Of a stretch of DNA of 64,000 nucleotides, positions 1-8,540 are shown piece after piece (the stretch's first letter is position 1; each line of letters opens with the position of its first letter). Under the pieces are notes generated by a model. That model had not been told where the DNA came from. It saw nothing but the letters and a program-made list of their open reading frames with translations, and searched no databases. The DNA comes from Vibrio cyclitrophicus (GTDB lineage: Bacteria > Pseudomonadota > Gammaproteobacteria > Enterobacterales > Vibrionaceae), in contig CP065367.1 in the NCBI GenBank assembly GCA_023206055.1, positions 434,001-498,000 on the forward strand, in the 5' to 3' direction. A program made the position numbers and the translations under genes.

Positions 1-765
1 GTGTGGCCAATCCATACCGTTCAGTTCTCTAATCACACTCAATATGAACAAGGTTGGGCGGGACAAACATTCAGTTCAGACGATATTCGAAACTTAGTTC
101 GAGGCTTAGACAACATCAGTGCATTGAAAGATTGTGGGGCGGTTCTATCGGGTTATCAGGGAAGTGCAGACCAATGCAAAGCGGTTGCCGAGGCGGTGAA
201 CCTCATCAAAGAAAAGAACCACAGTGCACTCTATATTTGTGACCCTGTAATGGGAGACCCGGACAAAGGTTGCATTGTTGATGTAGGTGTTAAAGCGGCT
301 ATTGCTAAGCATTTGCTACCTATAGCTGATGTGATCGTACCAAACCAATTTGAGCTGAGTGAATTGACCGACACCAAAATTCACTCGCTTTATGATGCGG
401 TTACAGCCTGTAAGAAAGCTCTGGAGCTTGGGCCAAAGATTGTGCTAGTGAAACATCTACACTCATTACCGGACGACGCATTCAGTATGATCCTCGCAAC
501 GAAAAAAGCATGCTATTTAGCTCAACGACCGAACATCGAATTTGATAAGCAACCAGTTGGTGTTGGCGATCTTATTTCGGGCTTATTTACTGCGGGATTA
601 ATGAAAAAAATGTCTCCGGTGGCTGCACTCCGTCACGCAAACAACGCCGTCTACGGTGTATTGGAGCTGACTAAGAGCTATGGCACTTGGGAACTACAAA
701 CGGTTAATGCTCAATATGAATTTGTTGAGCCTACCCACGATTTCAACGTAGTTAAAATAGGCTAG
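1..765 (+). CDS. pdxY: Pyridoxal/pyridoxamine kinase PdxY, 5' end cut by window edge
   Basis: This is a ribokinase-superfamily B6-vitamer kinase that phosphorylates pyridoxal to pyridoxal 5'-phosphate in the cytoplasmic salvage pathway. The visible 254 residues contain the PdxY/PdxK landmarks: the substrate-side stretch WPIHTVQFSNHTQY at the very start, YICDPVMGD near residue 80, VPNQFELSELT near residue 112, and the glycine-rich anion-hole region VGVGDLISGLF near residue 188. PdxY proteins are usually about 285-290 residues, so roughly 30 N-terminal residues lie outside the window. The GTG at base 1 is probably an internal valine codon and not a start. No partner gene is visible. Confidence 0.93.
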   Translation: MWPIHTVQFSNHTQYEQGWAGQTFSSDDIRNLVRGLDNISALKDCGAVLSGYQGSADQCKAVAEAVNLIKEKNHSALYICDPVMGDPDKGCIVDVGVKAAIAKHLLPIADVIVPNQFELSELTDTKIHSLYDAVTACKKALELGPKIVLVKHLHSLPDDAFSMILATKKACYLAQRPNIEFDKQPVGVGDLISGLFTAGLMKKMSPVAALRHANNAVYGVLELTKSYGTWELQTVNAQYEFVEPTHDFNVVKIG

Positions 766-970
766 AGCGTTTAACTACAACAGTGTTTAAGGCGAAGGCT
801 AACAGGGCGAAAATCGATGGATAGCGTCCTACAAACGAGATTACGAGTTGAGCCCGATTCTAGCTATATTACGACCACAAAGAGATGGACTTCACTTTAT
901 CCTATTTATTAACTTCTCTGCTTTTTAATTTTATTAAACAGAGTCTCTGAATCACGTTAGAGAAAATTAA

Positions 971-2155
971 ATGAGCCTAAATATGAACCGTCTAATCTCT
1001 TCGGGTCTTACCGTTGCTTTGTCATTTCTAGTAGTGGCTTGTAGTTCACCTCACACACTGGATGTACGCGTAAACAAAGACAATTACAAAGACGTCATTG
1101 TAGAAGATGCATCATCAGTAGAAGAGCCACTGCGTATTTGGGCGAGTGAGGCGCCAGACTTCTTATACTCTGCAGACGATCAAACCACGCCGATTACCGT
1201 ATCAGGCGATCAACTGAACATCTTGGCATTGTCAGGAGGTGGCGCAAACGGAGCTTTTGGTGCGGGTATCTTAATAGGGCTTGAAGAATCAGGCCAACTG
1301 AAGGAATACTCGATAGTGACTGGCATCAGCGCAGGAGCATTAATGGCACCGTTTGTGTTTATCGGGGGAGATGCGTTTTCGAAGATGAAAGAAGTAATGT
1401 TGAACATCAATGATAAATCAGTGCTTGGAAAAAAGAACTTTTTAAACACTGTCTTTAAAGATGCGTTTACCGATGGAGAGCATTTGTACCAGTTTATTGC
1501 TGAGGCTTTCCCTGAACCGATGATTGAGCAAATTGCAACGCAACATCGCAGCGGCAAACGTCTGTTTATTGGCACCACACATTTTGATTCTGGTGAGCTT
1601 GTCATTTGGAATGTGGGCGCAATAGCAAACAGTGACATGCCAAATAAGTCTGAACTCATTTATAAGGTCTTGGCGGCAAGTGCTTCCATTCCCGGAGTAT
1701 TCCCACCGCAGTTTATCAATGTGGAACATGAAGGTGTAATTTTTGAAGAGTTGCACGTCGATGGTGGCTTAGCGACTCAAGTGTTCTTCAATCCATCTAA
1801 CTTCGATTATCAACAGATCTCAGACTTACTTGGGTTAGAGGCGCCACCACAACTCGATATTATTCGAAATGGCTCGCTGAAAGCACCGTATCACTCGCTC
1901 AGAGATAAGGGACTCGATTTGGTAGCAAAGAGTGTATCAAGCCTGACTCTTGCTCAGACGCGTGGTGACCTATATCGAATGAAATACATCAGTGAAATCA
2001 ACAACATCGGTATGCAATTCACTTATATGGAACACGACTTTGGATATGCGAAACGTACCAAAGACATGTTTGATGAACATTACTTATTAACCATATACGA
2101 ATATGGTTATCACAAAGCAACTCAGGGTGAACCTTGGGTAACCGAATTACCGTAA
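971..2155 (+). CDS. Patatin-like phospholipase lipoprotein
   Basis: This is a predicted serine lipid acyl hydrolase of the patatin family. The N-terminus is a lipoprotein signal ending in VVACS, which puts the lipidated Cys at about residue 24, so the enzyme should be anchored in the cell envelope. The oxyanion-hole motif SGGGANGAFGAG is at about 88-99, the nucleophile elbow GISAG at about 118-122, and the catalytic Asp in VDGG near residue 264, so the Ser-Asp dyad is complete. Met5 is an alternative start because the upstream ribosome-binding site is weak. A small exported protein gene follows 16 bp downstream and probably shares the transcript. The natural lipid substrate is unknown. Confidence 0.85.
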   Translation: MSLNMNRLISSGLTVALSFLVVACSSPHTLDVRVNKDNYKDVIVEDASSVEEPLRIWASEAPDFLYSADDQTTPITVSGDQLNILALSGGGANGAFGAGILIGLEESGQLKEYSIVTGISAGALMAPFVFIGGDAFSKMKEVMLNINDKSVLGKKNFLNTVFKDAFTDGEHLYQFIAEAFPEPMIEQIATQHRSGKRLFIGTTHFDSGELVIWNVGAIANSDMPNKSELIYKVLAASASIPGVFPPQFINVEHEGVIFEELHVDGGLATQVFFNPSNFDYQQISDLLGLEAPPQLDIIRNGSLKAPYHSLRDKGLDLVAKSVSSLTLAQTRGDLYRMKYISEINNIGMQFTYMEHDFGYAKRTKDMFDEHYLLTIYEYGYHKATQGEPWVTELP

Positions 2156-2171
2156 TTAGGGAGATTGTAAA

Positions 2172-2597
2172 ATGAATAAAACAGCATTAACGCTACTTAT
2201 CATGGCAACGTCTAGCGCTGCAGTGGCACAAAATGGGACCTCAATGGATCAAGAGAAAGTCGATAATGACATGCTACAACTGGTCGACGTTCAACAACAA
2301 GCGGCCTTGGTCATGGTTGAAGAAAATTCAGATTACGTGGCGATTGATTACATTGGTCTGTGGGTTGAAGTGAACAATTACGTTACACACAAAGAAGCTA
2401 AGCAACGCCAGCTTCAAAAGAGCACCAAGAAATACATTTATTCGCAAACGGGTGAAACTCTAGAGTCTATTGAGCAGCGTATTGCTGAACACATTCAAGC
2501 AGATCAACCTCGATATTTCAGTGTCGATGTTTACCGCAATTACCACGGTGATTCAGGCGACTTTAACTACCTAGCTCGAGTTATCGAATACATTTAA
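2172..2597 (+). CDS. Small exported protein of unknown function
   Basis: The 141-residue product has a clear Sec signal peptide, MNKTALTLLIMATSSAAVAQ, with probable cleavage after AVA. I do not recognise the mature part: it is acidic and glutamine-rich near its start, with a central stretch around DYVAIDYIGLWVEVNNYV and a tyrosine-rich C-terminus. The gene begins 16 bp after the patatin lipoprotein gene with the ribosome-binding sequence AGGGAG upstream, and the two share the terminator that follows. The context suggests a periplasmic protein made together with the lipase, possibly an accessory factor. That function is inferred from position only. Confidence 0.7.
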   Translation: MNKTALTLLIMATSSAAVAQNGTSMDQEKVDNDMLQLVDVQQQAALVMVEENSDYVAIDYIGLWVEVNNYVTHKEAKQRQLQKSTKKYIYSQTGETLESIEQRIAEHIQADQPRYFSVDVYRNYHGDSGDFNYLARVIEYI

Positions 2598-2623
2598 GTT
2601 ATTCGTTACACATTAATGATATA

Positions 2624-2650
2624 ACCTACTGACTTAAGTAGGTTTTTTTG
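2624..2650 (+). terminator. Intrinsic terminator after the patatin operon
   Basis: The stem ACCTACT / AGTAGGT (7 bp, loop GACTTA) is followed by a run of T residues. It lies 27 bp past the stop of the small exported protein gene. Confidence 0.8.
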
Positions 2651-2755
2651 TTTCAAACAGACGAATTTATTCCACTATTATTATTCTTACAAAGTAGATA
2701 TTTCGTCAACCTGTGATAATTTAAATACATAACGACTAAAAGTAAGCACAACAAA

Positions 2756-3661
2756 ATGAATTTCAGTATTGAACAACTTCTCGCATTTGTGACCGTCTAT
2801 GACCAACTGTCTTTTAGTAAGGCTGCGGTTAAGCTTAACAAGCATAGAACAACAATCGGCCAAGTTATTACAAACCTTGAAGACCAACTCGCGGTAAGTT
2901 TATTTGAAAGAGTTGGAAGGTCGGTTAAGCCAACAGAAGATGGCCATCACCTTTATCACTATGCTAAGCAAACGATTGAACAAGCACGCACTTTCGACAA
3001 GGTAGCCTTGAGCTTGTCTTATGGCGGTTTGGAAAACATTACTTTTGCTTATTCAAGTGTGATACCTCATCAAATCCTTGTGGATATTCGAAAGAAGTTG
3101 CGTCGTGACTTCCCTATGATGCGAGTGAATTTTCTAGTACGAAATAAAAAAGACATTAAACAAGGCCTTCAGAGCGGTGAGTATCATTTTGGACTGGTCA
3201 ACGTGCATGACAGTCGTGGAATACACAGTTTTGATGCCACCTTTTTAGGCCATATAGAATTTTTTCCTTTCGTCCAAAAAAATGGCGAGTTTTCTACTTT
3301 AGCAAAAGAAGATGTACTTTTAGCGCTAAGAAATGCGAAGCAGTTTGTCTTAAGATCCTTCATTGAAGAAGGAATGTCCGAAAAAATAATCGTTAGTTCT
3401 GACAATGAAGAAGTTGACCAATTAGCGCTGGTTATCAAAATGGTTGAAGCAGGTCTAGGGTGGGCGCTTCTACCAAAAACGTTCGCTCATTCTGAATTTT
3501 CGCATTACGACATCGAACCTATACAATCGTCTGAAATGGAACAAGGATTTAAATTTGGCTTTGCACTGTGGTGCCCTCATTCTAAACAAATTAGTGAAGT
3601 TAAGTCATCAGTATTATCAGTTATCAAAGAAAACGTAGAGCGATTGCTAAAGCGAGATTAA
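2756..3661 (+). CDS. LysR-family transcriptional regulator
   Basis: At 301 residues this has the usual LTTR length. The N-terminal winged helix-turn-helix is clear: IEQLLAFVTVYDQLSFSKAAVKLNKHRTTI, then LEDQLAVSLFERVGR, with Arg/Lys-rich wing residues. The remainder is the effector-binding domain, starting near residue 90. The gene stands alone, transcribed from its own leader after the patatin-operon terminator and closed by its own terminator, so the target is not obvious. LTTRs often regulate a divergent neighbour, but the upstream gene here runs in the same direction. Ligand unknown. Confidence 0.88.
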   Translation: MNFSIEQLLAFVTVYDQLSFSKAAVKLNKHRTTIGQVITNLEDQLAVSLFERVGRSVKPTEDGHHLYHYAKQTIEQARTFDKVALSLSYGGLENITFAYSSVIPHQILVDIRKKLRRDFPMMRVNFLVRNKKDIKQGLQSGEYHFGLVNVHDSRGIHSFDATFLGHIEFFPFVQKNGEFSTLAKEDVLLALRNAKQFVLRSFIEEGMSEKIIVSSDNEEVDQLALVIKMVEAGLGWALLPKTFAHSEFSHYDIEPIQSSEMEQGFKFGFALWCPHSKQISEVKSSVLSVIKENVERLLKRD

Positions 3662-3690
3662 TAAACCAATCACACAGTTATTTTTTATAG

Positions 3691-3715
3691 AGGCTCATTT
3701 ATATGAGCCTTTTTC
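3691..3715 (+). terminator. Intrinsic terminator after the LysR gene
   Basis: The perfect inverted repeat AGGCTCAT / ATGAGCCT with loop TTAT is followed by TTTTT, 30 bp past the LysR stop codon. Confidence 0.85.
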
Positions 3716-3719
3716 ATAT

Positions 3720-3877
3720 TTGTTATCATTAGAATGATTTGATTTTGTAGGGCGAGATCCTCCATATGAGAGTAGGGGAAATATTAAGAGCTAGTTATTA
3801 TGCTTGCGCTGCCAAAGAACTATCTTTGTAGCAAAATGTTATTATTTTTAATGTTTATTGCACGGAAGCAAATTTTC
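3720..3877 (+). ncRNA. Possible small RNA or long leader upstream of the barrel gene
   Basis: The stretch between the LysR terminator and the next gene ends in a strong GC-rich hairpin with a run of T residues only about 13 bp before the start codon at 3919. That is the layout of either a separate Hfq-type small RNA or a transcription attenuator. An internal short hairpin is possible around GCTGCCAAAGAAC/ATCTTTGTAGC. I do not recognise it as a named Vibrio small RNA, and no promoter could be assigned with confidence. Confidence 0.35.
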
Positions 3878-3906
3878 AACCGAGGTTCGCGCCTCGGTTT
3901 TTTTTT
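3878..3906 (+). terminator. Strong intrinsic terminator just before the barrel gene
   Basis: The stem AACCGAGG / CCTCGGTT (8 bp, loop TTCGCG) runs into nine T residues. It ends about 12 bp before the ATG at 3919, with the ribosome-binding site TGAGG immediately after the T run. Confidence 0.85.
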
Positions 3907-3918
3907 GAGGCAATTAAT

Positions 3919-5079
3919 ATGAACTGCAGTGGTGTGCTTGCGTTATTTTCAAGCTCTTTATTGATCCCTTTTTCTACTATGGCGTCTTTTTACGATCCTG
4001 TGGATGGAAAGTTTGATATGGGCCATCACATCGCAGAAAATGCGACGGGCTTTTTGCCTATCCCCATTCTAATTACCGAACCTGCGGTTGGTTACGGTGG
4101 TGGTGTTGCTGGGTTGTTTTTACACGAAAGCGATGAAGAAAAACGAATCCGTAAAGAAGCCGCGTTAAAGGCCATTGATGGTGGTGCGCAGCTTGTTCCG
4201 TCTGCGATGAGTGTTGTTGGTGCTTTGGGAACTGAAAATGAAACCTGGTTTGTTTTTGGCGGCCACAGACGTTCATGGTTGAACGACTCAATTCGTTATA
4301 CGGGAGGTGGCAGCTTTGGTGTTGCGAACATCGATTTATATAAGCAATTTTCCCTTGGTAACAAAGAATTAAACTTGAAATTTGGCACATCAACTTCGGT
4401 CGCGGTACTTTCACAAAAGGTGCAATTTAGAATCGGTGATACACCTTGGATGATTGGTTTGAAACAGTTATTAGCCAAGTCTAAAGTTGAATCTGATAAT
4501 CGTTTGGTCGACAAGTTAATGGAGCTTACCCTAGGCACAGAATCAATGACGTCTGGTTTAGGTATTGAAGCTGAATTCGATACAAGGAACAACTTGTTTT
4601 ATCCAACAAAAGGATACCGATTTTCTGCAGACTACATGGTATTTGACGAGGCGATTGGTAGTGATTCAAACTATCGAAACTTAAATATTGAATGGGAAGG
4701 TTACATTCCAGTGTCAGAAAAGTGGACACTTGGGTTAGCGGGTAACTATCAAAATTATGAACAAGGTGATGGATTTGTGTCTCCAACAGCTAAGCCCTAT
4801 GTTGAATTAAGAGGGGTGTCTTCATTTCGCTATCAAGGGGATGAAATTGAAACCCTTCAAGGGCAGCTGACTTACAGTATCAATCATCGTTGGAAAGTAT
4901 CAGGCTTCTATGGTTCAGGAAAAGCAACGGAGCGAGCTGATAAAAGTAACAAGGTGAATGCGGGTGGAGTGGGCTTCAGATATCAAATTGCGAGACGTTA
5001 TGGTTTGCATCTCGGAATGGATTACGCGATGAGTCATGAAGAAAGTGCCGTGTACTTTAGTGTAGGAAGCGGTTTCTAG
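3919..5079 (+). CDS. Outer-membrane beta-barrel protein of the Omp85/surface-antigen type
   Basis: The 386-residue product has an N-terminal signal peptide (about residues 1-22) and then a glycine-rich, aromatic-alternating barrel. Typical Omp85/D15 C-terminal features are present: FLPIPILITEPAVGYGGGVAG early, GLGIEAEFDTRNNLFYPTKGYRFSADY in the middle (the FYPTKG strand is characteristic), and a final strand ending in phenylalanine (YFSVGSGF) as needed for Bam recognition. No POTRA repeats are apparent between signal and barrel, so this is a short barrel-only relative and not BamA or TamA. The gene stands alone. The function is unknown beyond being an outer-membrane protein, and expression may be controlled by the terminator in its leader. 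Confidence 0.75.
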   Translation: MNCSGVLALFSSSLLIPFSTMASFYDPVDGKFDMGHHIAENATGFLPIPILITEPAVGYGGGVAGLFLHESDEEKRIRKEAALKAIDGGAQLVPSAMSVVGALGTENETWFVFGGHRRSWLNDSIRYTGGGSFGVANIDLYKQFSLGNKELNLKFGTSTSVAVLSQKVQFRIGDTPWMIGLKQLLAKSKVESDNRLVDKLMELTLGTESMTSGLGIEAEFDTRNNLFYPTKGYRFSADYMVFDEAIGSDSNYRNLNIEWEGYIPVSEKWTLGLAGNYQNYEQGDGFVSPTAKPYVELRGVSSFRYQGDEIETLQGQLTYSINHRWKVSGFYGSGKATERADKSNKVNAGGVGFRYQIARRYGLHLGMDYAMSHEESAVYFSVGSGF

Positions 5080-5109
5080 AACAACTGAATCGGATTGATT
5101 TTTTCCAAT

Positions 5110-5144
5110 AAAAAAGTCGCTAATTATTCATTAGCGACTTTTTG
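5110..5144. terminator. Bidirectional terminator between convergent genes
   Basis: The near-perfect inverted repeat AAAAAGTCGCTAAT / ATTAGCGACTTTTT works on both strands and separates the barrel gene from the convergent PhnA-domain gene. Confidence 0.85.
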
Positions 5145-5168
5145 GATTTTGTTCAGCTAAAAGAAGAA

Positions 5169-5726
5169 TTACTTCTTACGGCAGAACTCAGCGATTACGT
5201 ACATTGATTGACCGCCGTTTGTTTTACCAGAAACAAGCTTAGGATCGTCACCAACGCTGATACCACGGATAACAGTACCCTGCTTAATCACTTGGTTAGT
5301 ACCTTTGATTGGCAAGTCTTTGATTACTGTTACGTCGTCACCTTTTTTCAGTTCAACGCCGTTCACATCAAGAGGCTTATCATCAGCAGACATGCCGATT
5401 TGTGCCCAAACTGACGTTTCTTCTTCAAGGTACATCATGTCTAGCGCGTCTTGAGCCCAACTTTCAGAGTTCAGACGAGTAAGTTGACGCCATGCAGTTA
5501 CTTGAACTGGCGCTTCTTGACTCCACATGCTGTCGCTTAGGCAGCGCCAGTGGTTGATATCTTTAGGGTCGTCAATCTCACCAAGACATTTGTCACATAC
5601 CATGATGCCGTGATCCACTGTTACGTGGCTGTGTGGCGGCACTGCGTATGCAGTAAGAGAAGAATCAGAACCACATAGTTCACATTTAGATTGGCAGCGT
5701 TCTAGCATCGTAGCTTCAGAAGACAT
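5169..5726 (-). CDS. PhnA-domain zinc-ribbon protein
   Basis: The 185-residue protein has an N-terminal zinc ribbon, CELCG near residue 17 and CDKC near residue 45, followed by a linker and a C-terminal PhnA/YjdM domain (DVNGVELKKGDDVTVIKDLPIKG, ending in IAEFCRKK). E. coli YjdM is about 110 residues, so this is the longer form with an extra domain of about 70 residues between ribbon and PhnA domain. Despite the old name, the family is not a proven phosphonate enzyme and its biochemical role is open. The gene is monocistronic with ATG at 5726. Confidence 0.8.
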   Translation of the reverse strand: MSSEATMLERCQSKCELCGSDSSLTAYAVPPHSHVTVDHGIMVCDKCLGEIDDPKDINHWRCLSDSMWSQEAPVQVTAWRQLTRLNSESWAQDALDMMYLEEETSVWAQIGMSADDKPLDVNGVELKKGDDVTVIKDLPIKGTNQVIKQGTVIRGISVGDDPKLVSGKTNGGQSMYVIAEFCRKK

Positions 5727-5900
5727 AATGGACTCACATTTATTAGGTATTAAATTACGGGGCTATTATCCACTTTATTTACAATAAATAAAGAGGTCGT
5801 ACGGTATTCTGTCTTGATTAATTTTAGCTGAGATCAACCATTTGTGTTTTAAAGTTTTATGCAAACGGTTAACTAGGGAAGGTTAGCTAGTCACAGAAAC

Positions 5901-5928
5901 AAAAATGCCAGCGGTTAGGCTGGCATGA
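5901..5928 (-). terminator. Intrinsic terminator after volA
   Basis: On the minus strand, ATGCCAGC / GCTGGCAT with a 6-nt loop is followed by TTTTTG. It lies about 65 bp beyond the volA stop codon. Confidence 0.8.
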
Positions 5929-5990
5929 ATAAGTTATAACTTGGCTTAATGATCTGGACTACTTGCCTTTTAGCTATTAGTTGCTTGTTG

Positions 5991-8522
5991 CTAATCAATC
6001 GTTGCATCAAGCAGTGCAGGGTTAACGGCTAAGCTACCCGTCGCATTACCTTGGGTGAGATTGAATTGCACAATTTGTGACACCATTTCTTCATGCGCGG
6101 CACTGTCGTCTTCTGCAGGTAGGTGAGATTTTTGTGGTGCAATCACGGTACTATGCTCAGCAAATGAAGTTCGAGCAAAGTAAGACGCCAATAATTGGCC
6201 TGTAGAATTATTAACACTGTTCTTTAACTCAAGTTTGCTAAACAGAGCTTGTGTGCCAGCTGTAGGCAGTTGAGTCGTATTAGGTATTGTCTCATCACCT
6301 TCTGCTTGTATGCCAAGTACTGGGCCAGACATAAGTGTCGCAATGTTAATCGGGTCAACATTATCTAACACGGTTTGCGCCGCATAAGTGAATGACGTGA
6401 GCGTTGCATCAACCACGGCTTTTGTTTGCTTTTGTTCATCACTTGCGTTTGAGCCGCTGAGCGTTGTATAGAAATCATCAAAGCAATCACCATCGTCAAC
6501 TGCCGGCGTTTTGTTATAACAATTGACGGCATAATAGTCTTGATAGGCGGTGACTTGAGCACCTATTACCGTATGCTTTATTGTTCCGGAAAATGAGCCA
6601 GATTCCAGTAAGAATGGACCGATACCACCGCCTGGATTCGCGAGCGTTGTCGCTTTATAAGCAAGTTCGTCATCAACCGTAATGCCGAATGTCGTATCAA
6701 TCTTGGTGTTGGCTACCGCTGAAGAGCTAATGCCGGTGATGCCACCAATAGAATGTCCCATCAAAGAGACGTTACTCGTATCTAAAGAGCTAAATGGTGC
6801 ACCAATACCGTTATTGAGAGCAAGTCTCAAACCAATGCCATCAATCGCACTTTGTCTAATATTGTCACGGGCAACCGGTAAGTACTCAAGGTTCATGTAC
6901 ACAGTCGGTGTGTTTGGCGTAGTCACGACTTCTCCATTTTGTCCAAGACCTCGCTGGCCATGCAGTGGTTGATCAATCGCAACAATGGCATAAGGTTGTT
7001 GGCCGGTTTGGATTGCGCCCGCAATATGCTGCAACGCGAAAGCGTAACTGGTCTCTTTTAAACTAGTAATACCATGCTGGTATTGAAGTACTGGAAGGCT
7101 GTTACCTACAGGGCCACTAGAAGGGATAAACATAATGACATCAACGCTTTCTACAGAGCGAATCTGTGGAACGGCACTGTATTTGGTTAAGATTCGTTCT
7201 GGGTCCAGTTGAGAGCCGTCCGCTAAGGTCAGCTCCGTACCAACTAGATTCTTTTGGTAGTTTGGATCGAGTAGTTGAGTGGCTGGGTCAGTGATACCCA
7301 GTACAAATAGTTGCCTTGCTATTTCACCTTTGTCTGCGTCCGAACCAGACGTTAGAACTTTGAGGATCTTGAGGACACTCGGCATGCTACTGCGCCAAGG
7401 CTGAGTTTTCCAACCACTGTTCGCTGTGTCATTAGATAGGAAATACGGCAATTTAACTTTAGCACGGTAGACCGTGATTTCGCTGCCCGTTAACTTTAAA
7501 TCAGCATAATTGGTGGTGAGGGCATTAATGCCACTTGTTCCCAGTACCGCTTTTGCGTATGGATCAACACTTAGTGCGGTATCAAATGCCATGGTATTTG
7601 GAATTTGGCTCGCAGTATCAATTTCTATCTCGTAAAGGCTATTGAGCATATCTGCATCAATATTGTTCGGGTTGGCGCTGCCTTGCCAAATCTGAGATTG
7701 GGTTGATTCATACCCTAGTGCTAACGCGTTTTTAGTATTTTGCATTACGTTACCTGCTGACGCCGTAGTAAACCAAGATGAGTAGATGATTTCATCTGAG
7801 CTTGATACAGAACCATAGCCAGCGAATAACGCTTCAACTTGATGGATGATTTTTTGTGGTAAATCGAGCGAGCCTGCTTGGTCTATATCTGTCGTTTTTA
7901 AAGACGCGTAGGAGCTTGATGTTCCAAGTGGTTCATCTGCGCTATCAACAATTGAGTCAGTTAATGCGTAGATGTAGTCAGAGCTAGGATCTAAACCTTT
8001 AAGAGGTAAAACTTGTATGGTCTTCAAGTCGCTAGATGCCACTAAGTAGTCAACTCCAGCAGTTAGCGCAGTAAAGTTAGACATGACACCGGTGCTCAGG
8101 TCAACATCCACTTTAGCAACTTTTACACCGGCATTTAGGTGCGCGCTAAATGGTGTCGTCCCGTTCATTACAACATCATTCTTAAGTGTCCTATCACTTG
8201 GCAGATTCACATTAATAGTAAATGGCATGATAGTACTCCAACCATCAGCTTCTCCCATCGCAACTGCTGGATCATTTAGCAAACCCGTTGAGTCAGCGTC
8301 CAACGGAATATTCAACGTATGGTCGTTTGTATCGAATAGGAAAAATGAAGGAAGAGGGATATCTGCTTCGTTGCCAAGAAGTGTAAAGCTAACTGAAGAA
8401 CTGCGTGCTAATGACTGTTCAATTGCATTTGAATAGATAGAACCAGAGCTTTCAGTATTGTCCCCACAGCCTGCCAGCAGTAATGCCGAGCATACGAGAG
8501 ATAAAGAAAATTTGTTGTTCAT
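5991..8522 (-). CDS. volA: VolA-like surface lipoprotein lysophospholipase (Pla-1/Cef lipase family)
   Basis: The 843-residue lipoprotein has a signal ending in LLAGC (Cys19 lipidated) and the alpha/beta-hydrolase nucleophile elbow GHSIGG at about residue 590. The N-terminal half is the long beta-rich region typical of the Vibrio/Aeromonas Pla-1/Cef lipase group. In V. cholerae, VolA is exposed on the outer surface and cleaves lysophosphatidylcholine so that FadL can import the released fatty acid. The same pairing is seen here, with fadL upstream on the same strand and an 18-bp gap, so the two are probably co-transcribed fadL-volA. Length and lipobox match the known protein. The lipase specificity is inferred from the family. 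Confidence 0.85.
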   Translation of the reverse strand: MNNKFSLSLVCSALLLAGCGDNTESSGSIYSNAIEQSLARSSSVSFTLLGNEADIPLPSFFLFDTNDHTLNIPLDADSTGLLNDPAVAMGEADGWSTIMPFTINVNLPSDRTLKNDVVMNGTTPFSAHLNAGVKVAKVDVDLSTGVMSNFTALTAGVDYLVASSDLKTIQVLPLKGLDPSSDYIYALTDSIVDSADEPLGTSSSYASLKTTDIDQAGSLDLPQKIIHQVEALFAGYGSVSSSDEIIYSSWFTTASAGNVMQNTKNALALGYESTQSQIWQGSANPNNIDADMLNSLYEIEIDTASQIPNTMAFDTALSVDPYAKAVLGTSGINALTTNYADLKLTGSEITVYRAKVKLPYFLSNDTANSGWKTQPWRSSMPSVLKILKVLTSGSDADKGEIARQLFVLGITDPATQLLDPNYQKNLVGTELTLADGSQLDPERILTKYSAVPQIRSVESVDVIMFIPSSGPVGNSLPVLQYQHGITSLKETSYAFALQHIAGAIQTGQQPYAIVAIDQPLHGQRGLGQNGEVVTTPNTPTVYMNLEYLPVARDNIRQSAIDGIGLRLALNNGIGAPFSSLDTSNVSLMGHSIGGITGISSSAVANTKIDTTFGITVDDELAYKATTLANPGGGIGPFLLESGSFSGTIKHTVIGAQVTAYQDYYAVNCYNKTPAVDDGDCFDDFYTTLSGSNASDEQKQTKAVVDATLTSFTYAAQTVLDNVDPINIATLMSGPVLGIQAEGDETIPNTTQLPTAGTQALFSKLELKNSVNNSTGQLLASYFARTSFAEHSTVIAPQKSHLPAEDDSAAHEEMVSQIVQFNLTQGNATGSLAVNPALLDATID

Positions 8523-8540
8523 GTAATTATTCCCGTACGG

